A stretch of DNA of 64,000 nucleotides from Chryseobacterium vaccae (GCF_009602705.1 NZ_VSWH01000001.1:2728001-2792000); one strand, 5' to 3'. Shown: positions 37,616 to 46,394, counted from the stretch's first letter. The notes: a model not told the origin generated them from the sequence alone. Numbers and translations: made by a program.

Positions 37616-38728
37616 TTATGATCTCTGTACTTTCATAATTACTTCTGCAGCATGATCGCTGGCCCCTTTTCCACCCAACTTTTCTCTTAAAAGACTATAA
37701 TCGTTCAGTACTTTCTCTCTTGTTTCTCCTCCCAGCATTTTATTCAGTTCGCTCACCAGATTTTTGGTAGTAAGATCATTCTGAATCAGTTCTTTTACCA
37801 CTTCCCGATCCATAATCAGGTTGACCAGGGAAATGTAATTGATATTTTTTACAAGCCTTTTCGCAATCGCATAAGAGATACGGCTTCCGCGGTAGCATAC
37901 TACCTCAGGAATATTCAGCAATGCGGTTTCTAAAGTGGCGGTTCCTGAAGTAACAAGCGCTGCTTTGGAACATCTCAGCAGATCATAAGTTCTGTTGGAG
38001 ACAAAATGCACATTGTCATCTACATATTTCTGATAAAACTCCTTCGGAAGACTTGGAGCACCGGCAATCACAAACTGATAATTTTTAAAATGCGGCCTTA
38101 CGGAAAGCATGATCTCAAGCATCTTTTCCACTTCCTGTTTTCTGGAGCCGGGAAGAAGGGCGATGATTTCTTTTTCATTCAGTCCGTTTTCTTTTCTAAA
38201 ATCTTCAATACTAATGTCCTGAAGCGTAGAAATCGCATCAAGCAATGGATGTCCTACAAAGTGAGAGTGTACTCCGTGTTTTTTATAGAAATCTTCTTCA
38301 AATGGAAGAATCACCATCATTTCATCCACGTATTTTTTAATAATCTCTACTCTTCCTTCTTTCCATGCCCAAAGTTGAGGAGAAATATAATACACGACTT
38401 TAATTCCGAGCTCTTTTGCAAATTTTGCAATTCTTAAGTTAAATCCCGGATAATCAATCAGGATGAGTACATCAGGTTTATTATTCTTAATATCTTCTTT
38501 ACAGAATTTGATGTTGTTTAGAATGGTTCTCAGGTTCATGGCAACTTCCAGAAACCCCATAAACGCTAGATCGCGGTAATGTTTCACCATTGTTCCGCCC
38601 TGCTTCTGCATAAGATCTCCACCCCAGAACCTGAATTCTGCATCAGGATCTTTCTGTTTAAGGGCTTTCATTAAGTTGCTTCCATGCAGATCTCCGGAAG
38701 CTTCACCTGCAATAACATAATATTTCAT
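37616..38728 (-). CDS. lpxB: Lipid-A-disaccharide synthase
   Basis: A 370-residue GT19 glycosyltransferase joining UDP-2,3-diacylglucosamine and lipid X in lipid A synthesis on the cytoplasmic face of the inner membrane. The N-terminal GEASGDLHGSNLM and the blocks YYISPQLWAWKEGR, LPGSRKQEV and TSGTATLETALL are LpxB hallmarks. I choose the ATG at 38728, which starts MKYYVIAGEASGD; the longer GTG start at 38764 adds 12 residues without family support. It is divergent from the DUF2480 gene. Confidence 0.95.
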   Translation of the reverse strand: MKYYVIAGEASGDLHGSNLMKALKQKDPDAEFRFWGGDLMQKQGGTMVKHYRDLAFMGFLEVAMNLRTILNNIKFCKEDIKNNKPDVLILIDYPGFNLRIAKFAKELGIKVVYYISPQLWAWKEGRVEIIKKYVDEMMVILPFEEDFYKKHGVHSHFVGHPLLDAISTLQDISIEDFRKENGLNEKEIIALLPGSRKQEVEKMLEIMLSVRPHFKNYQFVIAGAPSLPKEFYQKYVDDNVHFVSNRTYDLLRCSKAALVTSGTATLETALLNIPEVVCYRGSRISYAIAKRLVKNINYISLVNLIMDREVVKELIQNDLTTKNLVSELNKMLGGETREKVLNDYSLLREKLGGKGASDHAAEVIMKVQRS

Positions 38729-38836
38729 TTCTTTCGAAATCTTTTTTATTTGTACAACCTTCACACCATTTTTATCATGGGAGGTTATCTATGATCAAGA
38801 TAGAGAACAAATTAAGTCTGGTATAGATCTAATTTG

Positions 38837-38854
38837 TAAATTTGCTCAAAGATA
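38837..38854. promoter_or_regulatory. Back-to-back -7 boxes between lpxB and the DUF2480 gene
   Basis: TAAATTTG at 38837-38844 points right, 20 bases from the DUF2480 start. CAAAGATA at 38847-38854 (TATCTTTG on the minus strand) points left toward lpxB, leaving a leader of about 110 bases. The two boxes are 2 bases apart, so transcription in the two directions may compete. Confidence 0.5.
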
Positions 38855-38863
38855 ATGATAAAA

Positions 38864-39373
38864 ATGTCAGAAGAATTTGAAATCCGAAATAAAGTTGCGG
38901 AAAGTGGTTTAATCAATTTTGACCTTACCGATCTTGTTCCGAAAGGCGTAAGAAAAGGGATTGACCTTAAAGATTTCCTGTTTATGGAAATGATTCTTAA
39001 GGAAAAGGATTTCCGCGAAAAAGTGGCAGCCATTGATGTTGAAGAATATCGTGACGCCTATGTTTATATCTATAATTCCGCAGAAGCTATTGTTCCTCTC
39101 TGGGCCTATTTTTTGTTGACAGCTAAACTGACAGATGTTACCAAAAAAATTGTTTTCGGAAACCGTGAAGATCTTGAAGTTATCCTGATGCATAATGCTA
39201 TTCAGCGCTATGATTTTGATGAAATGAGAGGAAAAAGAGTTTTAGTAAAGGGTTGTTCAGATAAAGAGATCCCGGAAAATGCCTATATTGAATTGGTTGA
39301 GCAGCTAAAGCCTATTGTAAAATCTTTAATGTTTGGTGAAGCCTGTTCTAATGTGCCAATTGTAAAGAATTAA
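38864..39373 (+). CDS. DUF2480 family protein
   Basis: A 169-residue cytoplasmic protein found almost only in Bacteroidota. Recognised from FDLTDLVPKG, the ILKEKDFREKV block, EAIVPLWAYFLL, VLVKGCSDKEIPENAYIELV and the end KSLMFGEACSNVPIVK. Two cysteines in the GC and EACS motifs are conserved in the family as I recall it. Function is unknown. I use the ATG at 38864 (MSEEFE); the ATG at 38855 adds three residues. It is divergent from lpxB. Confidence 0.85.
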   Translation: MSEEFEIRNKVAESGLINFDLTDLVPKGVRKGIDLKDFLFMEMILKEKDFREKVAAIDVEEYRDAYVYIYNSAEAIVPLWAYFLLTAKLTDVTKKIVFGNREDLEVILMHNAIQRYDFDEMRGKRVLVKGCSDKEIPENAYIELVEQLKPIVKSLMFGEACSNVPIVKN

Positions 39374-39471
39374 TTTTTCAGAAATCTGAACATCAGGCTG
39401 CCTGTTTCTAATAATTCTAAATTTTAACAATAATTATGAAGCTTAGAAATTTTATCAGGCATATTTTTTGA

Positions 39472-39479
39472 TAACTTTG
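39472..39479 (+). promoter_or_regulatory. Promoter -7 box for the DUF937 gene
   Basis: TAACTTTG matches TAnnTTTG and lies 29 bases before the ATG. Confidence 0.55.
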
Positions 39480-39508
39480 GTTCACTTAATAATTAAATAA
39501 ACACAAAC

Positions 39509-40162
39509 ATGAGTTTAATTGACCTACTTACAGGGAACACCAGCAATCAGGTTGCTGAACAGGCTGAAAATAAATTTGGAATCAGCAGAAACCAGATTAT
39601 TGCTTTACTGGCAGTCGCTGCCCCTCTGATTATTTCTTATCTCAGAAACAAATCACAGGACTCCAAAGAAGCAGAAGCCCTGAACAACGCTCTGGATAAA
39701 GACCACGATGGAAGTATCCTTAATGACGCTTCACAGATCGAATCAAGACAGGCAGAAGGCGGATCTATCCTTGACCATATTTTTGGCGGGCAAAAAAGCA
39801 CTGTAGAGAACCAACTTTCTCAGAATACAGGAATCTCCATTGACAAAATAGGACCAATCCTTGCCATGTTAGCTCCTGTTGTAATGGGCTATATCGGAAA
39901 AGAAAAGCAGCAGAGCAATGTAGGTGCAGGTGGTTTGGGAGATCTTTTAGGAGGAATCCTTGGAAATGCATCCAACCAGGCTCAGGCTCAACAGTCTAAT
40001 CCTTTGAATGACATTTTAGGAAGTGTTTTAGGAGGAGGACAATCCCAATCTTCAGGAAGCCCGTTAAATGACATTTTAGGAAGCGTACTTGGAGGTGGAA
40101 ACAACCAACAGCAAAGTGGCGGCTTAGGCAGTATCCTTGGAAATATTTTAGGAGGAAAATAA
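39509..40162 (+). CDS. DUF937 domain-containing protein with Gly-rich repeats
   Basis: A 217-residue protein. The DUF937 region (about residues 1-130) shows LIDLLTG, a helix with a GISRNQI start, a second half with GISIDKIGPILAMLAPVVMGYIG, and an acidic DKDHDGSILND segment. The C-terminus repeats the unit PLNDILGSVLGGG twice with related GLGDLLGGILG and GLGSILGNILGGK units, separated by Gln/Ser/Asn-rich linkers. Function is unknown; the glycine-rich amphipathic repeats suggest self-association. It has no signal peptide. It is followed by a strong bidirectional hairpin. Confidence 0.85.
   Translation: MSLIDLLTGNTSNQVAEQAENKFGISRNQIIALLAVAAPLIISYLRNKSQDSKEAEALNNALDKDHDGSILNDASQIESRQAEGGSILDHIFGGQKSTVENQLSQNTGISIDKIGPILAMLAPVVMGYIGKEKQQSNVGAGGLGDLLGGILGNASNQAQAQQSNPLNDILGSVLGGGQSQSSGSPLNDILGSVLGGGNNQQQSGGLGSILGNILGGK
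39999..40101 (+). repeat. In-gene direct repeat in the DUF937 gene
   Basis: Two copies about 60 bases apart share the word AATGACATTTTAGGAAG and encode PLNDILGSVLGGG. Confidence 0.8.
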
Positions 40163-40180
40163 TTTAATTTGTATACCTAG

Positions 40181-40212
40181 AAAAGGCCGGAGAAATTTCT
40201 CCGGCCTTTTTG
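40181..40212. terminator. Bidirectional terminator between the DUF937 and THX genes
   Basis: AAAAGGCCGGAGAAA directly joined to its reverse complement (40181-40210), a perfect 15-bp palindrome ending in T. Confidence 0.92.
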
Positions 40213-40215
40213 CTT

Positions 40216-40329
40216 TTACGACTTTGCTTTGTTTTCAGCAGCACGTTTAGAAGATTTTCTCGGTCTTCTTTTTCCATAGCTTCCCGAATTGATCTTACCT
40301 CTTCTTGATTTTTTGTCTCCTTTTCCCAT
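40216..40329 (-). CDS. 30S ribosomal protein THX (37 residues)
   Basis: A tiny, very basic protein beginning MGKGDKKSRRGKI, then SGSYGKRRPRKSSKR and ending KAKS. The opening MGKGDKK-x-x-RGKI followed by a GS(F/Y)G-x-x-RP block is diagnostic of ribosomal protein THX, first known from Thermus and found in Bacteroidota, which sits in a cavity of the 30S head. The ATG is at 40327-40329 and the TAA at 40216-40218. It lies on the minus strand and ends 4 bases from the shared terminator. Confidence 0.92.
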   Translation of the reverse strand: MGKGDKKSRRGKINSGSYGKRRPRKSSKRAAENKAKS

Positions 40330-40394
40330 AGTAAAGTATTTTTTGATTGAAACGAATTTACAAAAAACCACTTAAAACACAGGGAATAAAGCTG

Positions 40395-40530
40395 TTAAAG
40401 TTTTTATAAAAGAGGGAAGATGGAAGCAGGAGGATGGAAGTTTAATACTACCCCGTTTAGCGGAAAATCTATTTATTTGGTCTGGATTAAAAGGTTGGAA
40501 ATTATTTTTAGTTACAGATATTGATCATCA
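40395..40530. repeat. Degenerate dispersed intergenic repeat
   Basis: The stretch has GGAAG-spaced words (GAAGATGGAAG, GGAGGATGGAAG). A segment at 40493-40524 is repeated in inverted orientation at 47435-47466 with 28 of 32 bases the same. No ORF is present in 40330-40619. Confidence 0.6.
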
Positions 40531-40619
40531 CTATCACTTATTACTCATTACCTATTACTTATCTTCAAGCTTCATCCATCAGAATCCCTTTCCTAAACCA
40601 AAGCTATTTAAAAATTTCC

Positions 40620-41183
40620 CTATCCTTCAAAATCGCCACAGTCATGCTCTTTGAAAAGTGACAGAGCTTTTTGGGTGGTAAAATACCTGGATATTCTTTT
40701 GTTATTCAATTCCAGTTTCTGTCCTTCCATAACAAGCTCATAAACGGGGGCTTTATCTATCTGAGTTAAAATATAAGTTCTTTCCGGTGTTTTTAGAATC
40801 GTTTTGTTTCCCTCATTAGAGAATGAAAAATCATTGATTTCGAAAATATCTTTTTCATCGCAGACGTTGGTCCATACCATTTTATTCTTTGTCACAGATA
40901 GGCTTGCCAGATCGCATGAATAACAATTGCCAGAGAACTCTATTCCATATTTCTCATATACATTGGTACTTTTACTGTTCAATACATCAATAGGAACCAA
41001 TGTTGAAAAGTCGCCCGGCAGCTCTGGGTCTGCTACTGTCTTCTTTGCCGGAATAAGTACAGCATTTGTATCTGTTTTTTTTATTTCCGCAGAATCTGTT
41101 TTATTTACTTTTCTTTCTGCAGAAGGTGAGCAGGCAGCCAGAAAAGCGATCACTACAGAAAAACTGATGATTACATTTTTCAT
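40620..41183 (-). CDS. Uncharacterised lipoprotein
   Basis: A 187-residue lipoprotein; the lipobox LAAC gives Cys18, followed by a polar Lys/Thr/Asp linker (about 20-55) and a small mainly beta domain (60-187). A CYSC motif near residue 88, a Cys at about 108 and CGDF at the end suggest a disulfide-bonded fold. I do not recognise the family. It is divergent from the secreted gene at 41409 across about 225 bases. Confidence 0.7.
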   Translation of the reverse strand: MKNVIISFSVVIAFLAACSPSAERKVNKTDSAEIKKTDTNAVLIPAKKTVADPELPGDFSTLVPIDVLNSKSTNVYEKYGIEFSGNCYSCDLASLSVTKNKMVWTNVCDEKDIFEINDFSFSNEGNKTILKTPERTYILTQIDKAPVYELVMEGQKLELNNKRISRYFTTQKALSLFKEHDCGDFEG

Positions 41184-41376
41184 TTTTATAAAATAATTTA
41201 CAATATTTGATTTACTGTTTGTAAAATTGTCTAAAATACCCCGTTCAATATATCCCTGTTTTCAGCCATTTCTGACCTGTATGAGGCATTTTATCGGCTA
41301 CTGATCTAAATTCAGCAAGGCTAACCCAGCTGAAAAACCCCTGAAACCAGCCAGTGTTTATGGAACCAAAGTCCAA

Positions 41377-41384
41377 TATCTTTG
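41377..41384 (+). promoter_or_regulatory. Promoter -7 box for the secreted protein gene at 41409
   Basis: TATCTTTG, 25 bases before the ATG, identical to the boxes upstream of ruvB and aspS. Confidence 0.6.
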
Positions 41385-41408
41385 CAGCAGTTATTTAAAA
41401 GATATACC

Positions 41409-41975
41409 ATGAAAAAAATAAGCTTAACCCTCCTTTTTTCTTTATTAAGTGTAATAACTTTTGCACAGTCGCTGAAAGTAGTTATCAAACAGGACGGAAA
41501 AGTAATCAAGCCTGTCAATGATGTTTATGATCTGAAAAAATCAGCTTTCCAATTTGAAATTACTTCTACGGATCTTGAAGGTTTTTTAGTGGGAGCTACC
41601 ACAAATAAGGATATTTACGCAGCGGCTTTAGGTGTTTACAGTGCTGAAGTTCCATGGTTTCAGAATACGGGTATGGCAGAGGAACTGTATAATAAGGACA
41701 AAGAAATGTTTTTGATGGATCAGGCACCGTCATATTGGTACTACACCGATGCTAAAGATCACAGATTTGATAAAAACCCTAAAGGCAGCTTAAAGCAATG
41801 GACGGGTACCCGCACGATTACTAGATTTTATGATGTGCTGGTAGATCAGCCTATCAATTTAAAAGATTTTGACGGGAGAGTTTATCTGTTAATGTACGAG
41901 CCTGTATATAATGACGAATATGATTTAACAGGAAAGAAAAACCTGTTCCAGGCTGCATTGAGGTTCAAAGATTAA
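41409..41975 (+). CDS. Uncharacterised secreted protein
   Basis: A 188-residue protein with a clear signal peptide (MKKISLTLLFSLLSVITFAQ). The mature part is a single soluble domain rich in aromatic residues (PSYWYYTD, RVYLLMYEPVYNDEYDL). I do not recognise the family. The ATG at 41409 is chosen over a TTG at 41382, since the TTG lies inside the promoter box and the ATG starts the signal peptide. It converges with the response regulator gene on a shared terminator. Confidence 0.75.
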   Translation: MKKISLTLLFSLLSVITFAQSLKVVIKQDGKVIKPVNDVYDLKKSAFQFEITSTDLEGFLVGATTNKDIYAAALGVYSAEVPWFQNTGMAEELYNKDKEMFLMDQAPSYWYYTDAKDHRFDKNPKGSLKQWTGTRTITRFYDVLVDQPINLKDFDGRVYLLMYEPVYNDEYDLTGKKNLFQAALRFKD

Positions 41976-42006
41976 TAATAAGACACCTAATTATTTGATT
42001 TTATAT

Positions 42007-42045
42007 AAAAAAGGTCTGCTTTTACGATGTAAGCAGACCTTTTTG
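42007..42045. terminator. Bidirectional terminator
   Basis: AAAAGGTCTGCTT - loop - AAGCAGACCTTTT (42009-42021 with 42031-42043) between convergent genes. Confidence 0.92.
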
Positions 42046-42050
42046 TTAGA

Positions 42051-42680
42051 TTATTCGATAATCAAACCGTATTCTATGGCCAGTTTAATGGCTGAGCTCA
42101 GATTGGCGGTTTGAAATTTTTCAATAAGATTTTTCCGGTGGCTTTCTACGGTATGCGGGCTGATAAAAAGCTTTTCTGCCATTTGATTGGTCGTAAGTCC
42201 TCTCGCGGCTTCAGCCAAAATTTCCTTTTCTCTTCTGGTAAGTTTCGGAACCTGACTCAATCCGTCCGGTGATTTTTTCTCCAAAACAGACCTTGTCTGC
42301 GAGCATAAAAACTGTTGACCGGTATAAACGGTATTAATACCTTCCAAAATTTCGGAAACTGAAGCATTTTTCTGAATGTATCCCAAAGCACCCTCCGCCA
42401 AAGTACTGTTGATTACAGGCAGTTCATTGTGAACGCTGAGCATGATAATCTGAAGGCGTTCGTATTTTTTCGTTAAAGGTTTGATGAGTTCAATACTGTT
42501 GGTATCTGCCAGATTAATATCCAGAAGCAAAATATCGACAGCCTGTTTTGCCAGACCTTCATTCATTTCTGAAACGTTTCTGAAGCAATCTACCACATCT
42601 ATGGTATCACTGTTTCCTAAAATATTCTTCAGCCCTTCCAATAGAAGCGGATGATCGTCTGTTATAGCTACTTTTATCAT
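42051..42680 (-). CDS. LuxR/NarL-family response regulator
   Basis: A 209-residue two-component regulator. The receiver domain (1-120) has the acidic pair Asp8/Asp9, the phosphoacceptor Asp54 in LLLDINLA, Ser82 and Lys104. The LuxR-type helix-turn-helix (about 146-205) has LTRREKEILAEAARGLTTNQ and LFISPHTVESHRKNL. It is expected to be phosphorylated by the kinase encoded immediately upstream (2-base gap). Target genes cannot be told. Confidence 0.95.
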   Translation of the reverse strand: MIKVAITDDHPLLLEGLKNILGNSDTIDVVDCFRNVSEMNEGLAKQAVDILLLDINLADTNSIELIKPLTKKYERLQIIMLSVHNELPVINSTLAEGALGYIQKNASVSEILEGINTVYTGQQFLCSQTRSVLEKKSPDGLSQVPKLTRREKEILAEAARGLTTNQMAEKLFISPHTVESHRKNLIEKFQTANLSSAIKLAIEYGLIIE

Positions 42681-42682
42681 GT

Positions 42683-44890
42683 TTAATGAATAGGTATTTG
42701 AAGTTCTATGCTGGTGCCAATATTCAGTTCGGACCTGATGTTCATCGTTCCTTTTAAAAACTGAACTCTTGACTCTATATTATGGAAACCGGCTGTTTTT
42801 CTCACATCTAAACTGGCTGGATCAAAACCTTTGCCGTTGTCCTCTACTGTGAGATTTAAAATATTCTCTTCTTCACTGATCTGAATAATAATTTCTGAAG
42901 TTTCAGCATGTTTTATGGCATTGTTGACCAATTCCTGAATAATCCTGTACAGGATCAGCTGCTTTTCTTCTGATATTGAATTGGTGTAACCGATCAATTC
43001 AGTATGGATGTCTAACGCACTGTTGGACATGCGGGAAGCAAACTCTTTAATGGCTGTTTCCAGACCGTATTTCATGAGTAAATCGGGCATTAAATTATGT
43101 GCGACCCGTCTCAATTCTTCTACGGCGCCATCAATCTGGGTAATTGATTTTGAAATTCCTTCTTCTATATTTCCGTATTGATGGGGACTCAAAGAGGACA
43201 ACTGAAGTTTGGTTCCTGAAAGTAAACCTCCCAGTCCGTCATGAAGATCACGAGCCAGACGGCCACGCTCCTGTTCCTGCCCTTCCAGCAATGCCGTAAG
43301 TGTTGATATTTTTGAATTCTGCTTTTCTTTTTCCATGGCCAGAGCATGCAGTTCATCTCTTTGCTTCAGTGAATTCGCCCTTTGTTTATAGGCATACAGC
43401 AATAAGATGATCAGAACAATGGAAACCACAATAAAAATAATATAGTAAGTACTGATCTTTTCTTTGAAGGCTAACAGCTTTTTATAGTTGTTGATGTCGT
43501 TGTTCTTTTGCCTTGTTTCTAATTTTGCCAAACGAAGCTGTTGTGCTCTTTTTTCGGATTCAAGCTCTGAAAATTTCAGCCGTTCCCGTTGATTTTCTTC
43601 TACCAGTTTTAAGTTGTTATAAACCTGTTCACGCTGTGCTCTAAGGATGTTGATTAACCTGATCTGCTGTGCCTTTTTATCACTCTCCAGCTGCAGTTTT
43701 ATATATTTCTGTTCCTGCCGTTCTTTCTCAAACTGCGATTCCAGCCTTTTGGTTATATCCAGTTTTTCCTGATCGTAAACGCTTTTGTATTTATCTACAT
43801 AACTTTTATAATAAACCAAAGCTTCTTTGTAATTACCCTGCTCTTCGCTGATTTGGGACAGAGATTCAAGAATTGACAGTTCTATATTGTGATCTCTCAC
43901 AGGGCTTTTACCAATTTCCATGGAAGCCTTCAGAAAGTAAGATTTAGCTAAATCATAATTTTTATCCTGTATGGCCAGCTCTGCCAGAATTCCAAATGAA
44001 GAGGCAATATGGATGGCATCGCCGGTTTCCAGACTTACCTTGTTTGCTAATTGGGCATATTTCATTGCCTTTTCTTTGTCAAAACTGGTGTACAAGTTGG
44101 CTAAATTGATGGCTGCATAGGAAAGATTACTCTTATTGGGCATCACATCCTTGCTTTTGTTGAAAGTGGTAACCGCCTGCAGATAGTACTGCTCTGCCTT
44201 ATTTCTCCAGTCAATATTTGATGGACTCTGCACATATTTTTGCTCGTACACGTAACCCATCCGCATATACGCATCGAAGATAAGATTGGGATCATTCTGT
44301 TTGGATGCCAGCACCAGAAACTGTTTGCTGTATTTTTCTTCCAGCTGGTATTCATTCAGGTTAGAATAAATGGTGGACAATTCTTTAACTACGGTAGCAA
44401 ATCTTCCATACAGAGTAGAAGTTGTTGGTGAATTTTCGTAATAGTCGATAGATTTCAGGTAAGCGGCAACGGCATCGGTCGTTTTATTGTTACGTACTAA
44501 AACCCATCCTTTTGCATATTCAAAATAACCTTTAGCTTCTTTATTATCTGTTTTTAAGCTATATATTTTTGCCAGGTCCAGACTTTTTGACGATTCAGCT
44601 TCTTTATTGTCTAGCCTGTAATTCATCGCCTGAACAGCATATAGAATGGTGGCATACTTTCCATCAGCCTGTTTTATTGCGACGGGAATATTGGCTTTTA
44701 AAATCCGGTATGACTGATCTTTGTCATTATGTAGAAATAATGCTTTGGCGTATTTGGGAGCCAGATTTAACCGTTCTGTTGTTTTATCTGAAGCATTGTT
44801 ATATTCCTTTTCCAATCTGCTTACAGCATCCTGTGCCTGAGCAAAAAACGGAAAAACCAGTACAATCCATATAAATAACAACCTGTGCAT
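42683..44890 (-). CDS. TPR-containing sensor histidine kinase
   Basis: A 735-residue membrane kinase. A signal peptide (MHRLLFIWIVLVFPFFAQAQ) is followed by a periplasmic array of tetratricopeptide-like helices (about 30-395), a coiled-coil rich in Glu/Gln/Arg (about 395-475), one membrane helix (about 480-502), a second short coil, and a HisKA_3-type DHp with ARDLHDGLGG (phosphoacceptor His550). The HATPase domain has ELVNNAIKHAE and VEDNGKGF. This is the class that pairs with NarL-type regulators. I choose the ATG at 44890; the ORF extends upstream to 44944 but those residues are not part of the signal peptide. Stimulus unknown. Confidence 0.93.
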   Translation of the reverse strand: MHRLLFIWIVLVFPFFAQAQDAVSRLEKEYNNASDKTTERLNLAPKYAKALFLHNDKDQSYRILKANIPVAIKQADGKYATILYAVQAMNYRLDNKEAESSKSLDLAKIYSLKTDNKEAKGYFEYAKGWVLVRNNKTTDAVAAYLKSIDYYENSPTTSTLYGRFATVVKELSTIYSNLNEYQLEEKYSKQFLVLASKQNDPNLIFDAYMRMGYVYEQKYVQSPSNIDWRNKAEQYYLQAVTTFNKSKDVMPNKSNLSYAAINLANLYTSFDKEKAMKYAQLANKVSLETGDAIHIASSFGILAELAIQDKNYDLAKSYFLKASMEIGKSPVRDHNIELSILESLSQISEEQGNYKEALVYYKSYVDKYKSVYDQEKLDITKRLESQFEKERQEQKYIKLQLESDKKAQQIRLINILRAQREQVYNNLKLVEENQRERLKFSELESEKRAQQLRLAKLETRQKNNDINNYKKLLAFKEKISTYYIIFIVVSIVLIILLLYAYKQRANSLKQRDELHALAMEKEKQNSKISTLTALLEGQEQERGRLARDLHDGLGGLLSGTKLQLSSLSPHQYGNIEEGISKSITQIDGAVEELRRVAHNLMPDLLMKYGLETAIKEFASRMSNSALDIHTELIGYTNSISEEKQLILYRIIQELVNNAIKHAETSEIIIQISEEENILNLTVEDNGKGFDPASLDVRKTAGFHNIESRVQFLKGTMNIRSELNIGTSIELQIPIH

Positions 44891-45077
44891 CAAATCCTTA
44901 TCTCTATTAAATTTTATTATCGTAAAGAATGTAAATATAGGCAAAATACCCGTGATCTATTTCTGAGCCATGTTCTTGGGTGAAAGATTCCTGCCTTTCC
45001 GCTTCTTCACTTCAAAAATCATTCTGAGCAGTCCGTCGTTTTAGAAATTTTAAGGCAGCTATTAACTCTTAGGTCAT

Positions 45078-45530
45078 CTATTTTTTCATAAGTTGTAGCT
45101 GTTTCCCTTGTTTCACCATAGTAAAAGCCATGGTTTCTGCTGGTTTAAAAATCTTTACAGGTGCTTCACAGGTTCCTGACTGTCTTATACTATCAACTTC
45201 CATTTCTATCCGGTTGACTTCCGTTAAATAATATCTTCCGTATATTTCAGTAAAGCAGTCGTTTCCACATTCCCAGCTATCATAACTTTCAAATTTTTCG
45301 TCATCCAAAAAGTTGATTGCGTGAAAATTGAAAATCAAAGCAGTGTCTATTCTTGGTGACAGATCATAAGTTTTCTCACCATCCGGCTTAATAAGTCCGC
45401 CTGCATCAACAATCCAATGCGTATTTTTCAGATCATTCGGAACATTTGTTTTTTTTCGTTCAGGATCTTTGCAGCTAAAGGTCATAACCAAAATGAGGCA
45501 CAAAAATGGGAAAACAAAAGTATTTTTCAT
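45078..45530 (-). CDS. Uncharacterised lipoprotein
   Basis: A 150-residue lipoprotein (lipobox TFSC, Cys20). The mature part has HWIVDAGGLIKPDGEKTYDLSPRIDTALIF and a WECGNDCF pair of Cys residues, resembling small lipocalin-like or META-like beta domains, but I cannot place it in a family. It lies 16 bases downstream of the SMI1/KNR4 gene on the same strand, so the pair may be cotranscribed. Confidence 0.7.
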   Translation of the reverse strand: MKNTFVFPFLCLILVMTFSCKDPERKKTNVPNDLKNTHWIVDAGGLIKPDGEKTYDLSPRIDTALIFNFHAINFLDDEKFESYDSWECGNDCFTEIYGRYYLTEVNRIEMEVDSIRQSGTCEAPVKIFKPAETMAFTMVKQGKQLQLMKK

Positions 45531-45546
45531 AGCTTTATTGATCTAT

Positions 45547-46254
45547 TTACTCTGTATAATCAAATTTTGTGTTTAATTTTTCAAAGGCGATTTCCTTCTG
45601 AATGAGCTTTTCAAGTTCGTCAAAAGTCAGCAGACCTTCTGCTTCAAATTCGCGGCCATTCGGTGCTTTGTAGGTATATTCAAAAATATCACGTTGATAA
45701 ATCCCTTCTAATATTTCAATCTGATTAGATGTTAAATATTTACGGTGGGTTCTCAGCTGATTGTGTAAATTCTTTTTGATTTCGTCTTCAGAATCCCCTT
45801 CAAACATAGAATATTCATCCATTTCGGTTAAAGATTCCAGAAGCTGTCTGAAGATAAAATCCTGTAGGTTTTTGGCTAAAATTTCAGCTTCAGAATCGTC
45901 ATGTGGAAAAAAAGTAACCGGAATTTCACCATTGACTTCCATATCCAATTGAAAAACATACAAATCGCCGGCTCCATTTTTCGCAAAAGGAACCATTTTG
46001 TATATGGGATTGATATCGTAGATTTCGTGGTTAATGATTTCCCTGATTGCGCCAGGGTAAGCCACCGGATCCCAGATTTCAATATCATTCCCAAACAGAA
46101 GCAAAGGCGGATTTTCCTTTAGAGTGGGAAAAACATGGGTGTACCAACCGCTTCCTTCCGTACCCCAATCAAGCATTTTATCATCGTATAATTGCCTGTA
46201 AAGCGCAGGGTAGGTAAAATTAAATTCTTTTTCTAAATCTTGAAAAGTGGTCAT
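45547..46254 (-). CDS. SMI1/KNR4 (SUKH) family protein
   Basis: A 235-residue cytoplasmic protein. The N-terminus has LEKEFNFTYPALYRQLY, then an IWDP block, and the family core PFAKNGAGDLYVFQLD (about residues 90-105), the SUKH GxGD signature. SUKH proteins are often immunity partners of polymorphic toxins, but many are single housekeeping-like genes. No toxin gene, Rhs or VgrG element is nearby, so immunity is a possibility only. An extra C-terminal region (about 140-235) is charged and helical. Confidence 0.8.
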   Translation of the reverse strand: MTTFQDLEKEFNFTYPALYRQLYDDKMLDWGTEGSGWYTHVFPTLKENPPLLLFGNDIEIWDPVAYPGAIREIINHEIYDINPIYKMVPFAKNGAGDLYVFQLDMEVNGEIPVTFFPHDDSEAEILAKNLQDFIFRQLLESLTEMDEYSMFEGDSEDEIKKNLHNQLRTHRKYLTSNQIEILEGIYQRDIFEYTYKAPNGREFEAEGLLTFDELEKLIQKEIAFEKLNTKFDYTE

Positions 46255-46280
46255 TCTTATACTATTTTGTTTATTGATTT

Positions 46281-46394
46281 TTATACAATATAACTTTTTA
46301 TTTTGTCCAGTGAGACGACAATCCTGCCAAGATCAACTATTACTTTTACAGCTTCTTCTTCACTCAGTTTTATTTTGTTACTGTTTTTACCCAT
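46281..46394 (-). CDS. Candidate 37-residue small protein
   Basis: An ATG-started ORF of 38 codons in a gap with no other gene. The product starts MGKNSNKIKLSEEEA and continues as an amphipathic helix pattern (VKVIVDLGRIVVSLDKI). Codon use and the Lys/Glu start look plausible for a real small cytoplasmic protein, but I know no family and there is no clear promoter. It could be chance. Confidence 0.35.
   Translation of the reverse strand: MGKNSNKIKLSEEEAVKVIVDLGRIVVSLDKIKSYIV

Noticed and set aside
38728..38764. GTG start at 38764 for lpxB
   Set aside because: The ATG at 38728 gives the usual family N-terminus.
41382..41408. TTG start for the secreted protein at 41409
   Set aside because: The TTG lies inside the -7 box TATCTTTG, so it would not be transcribed.
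45547..46254. Toxin-immunity module
   Set aside because: Only the SUKH protein is present; no toxin, Rhs or secretion gene was found near it.
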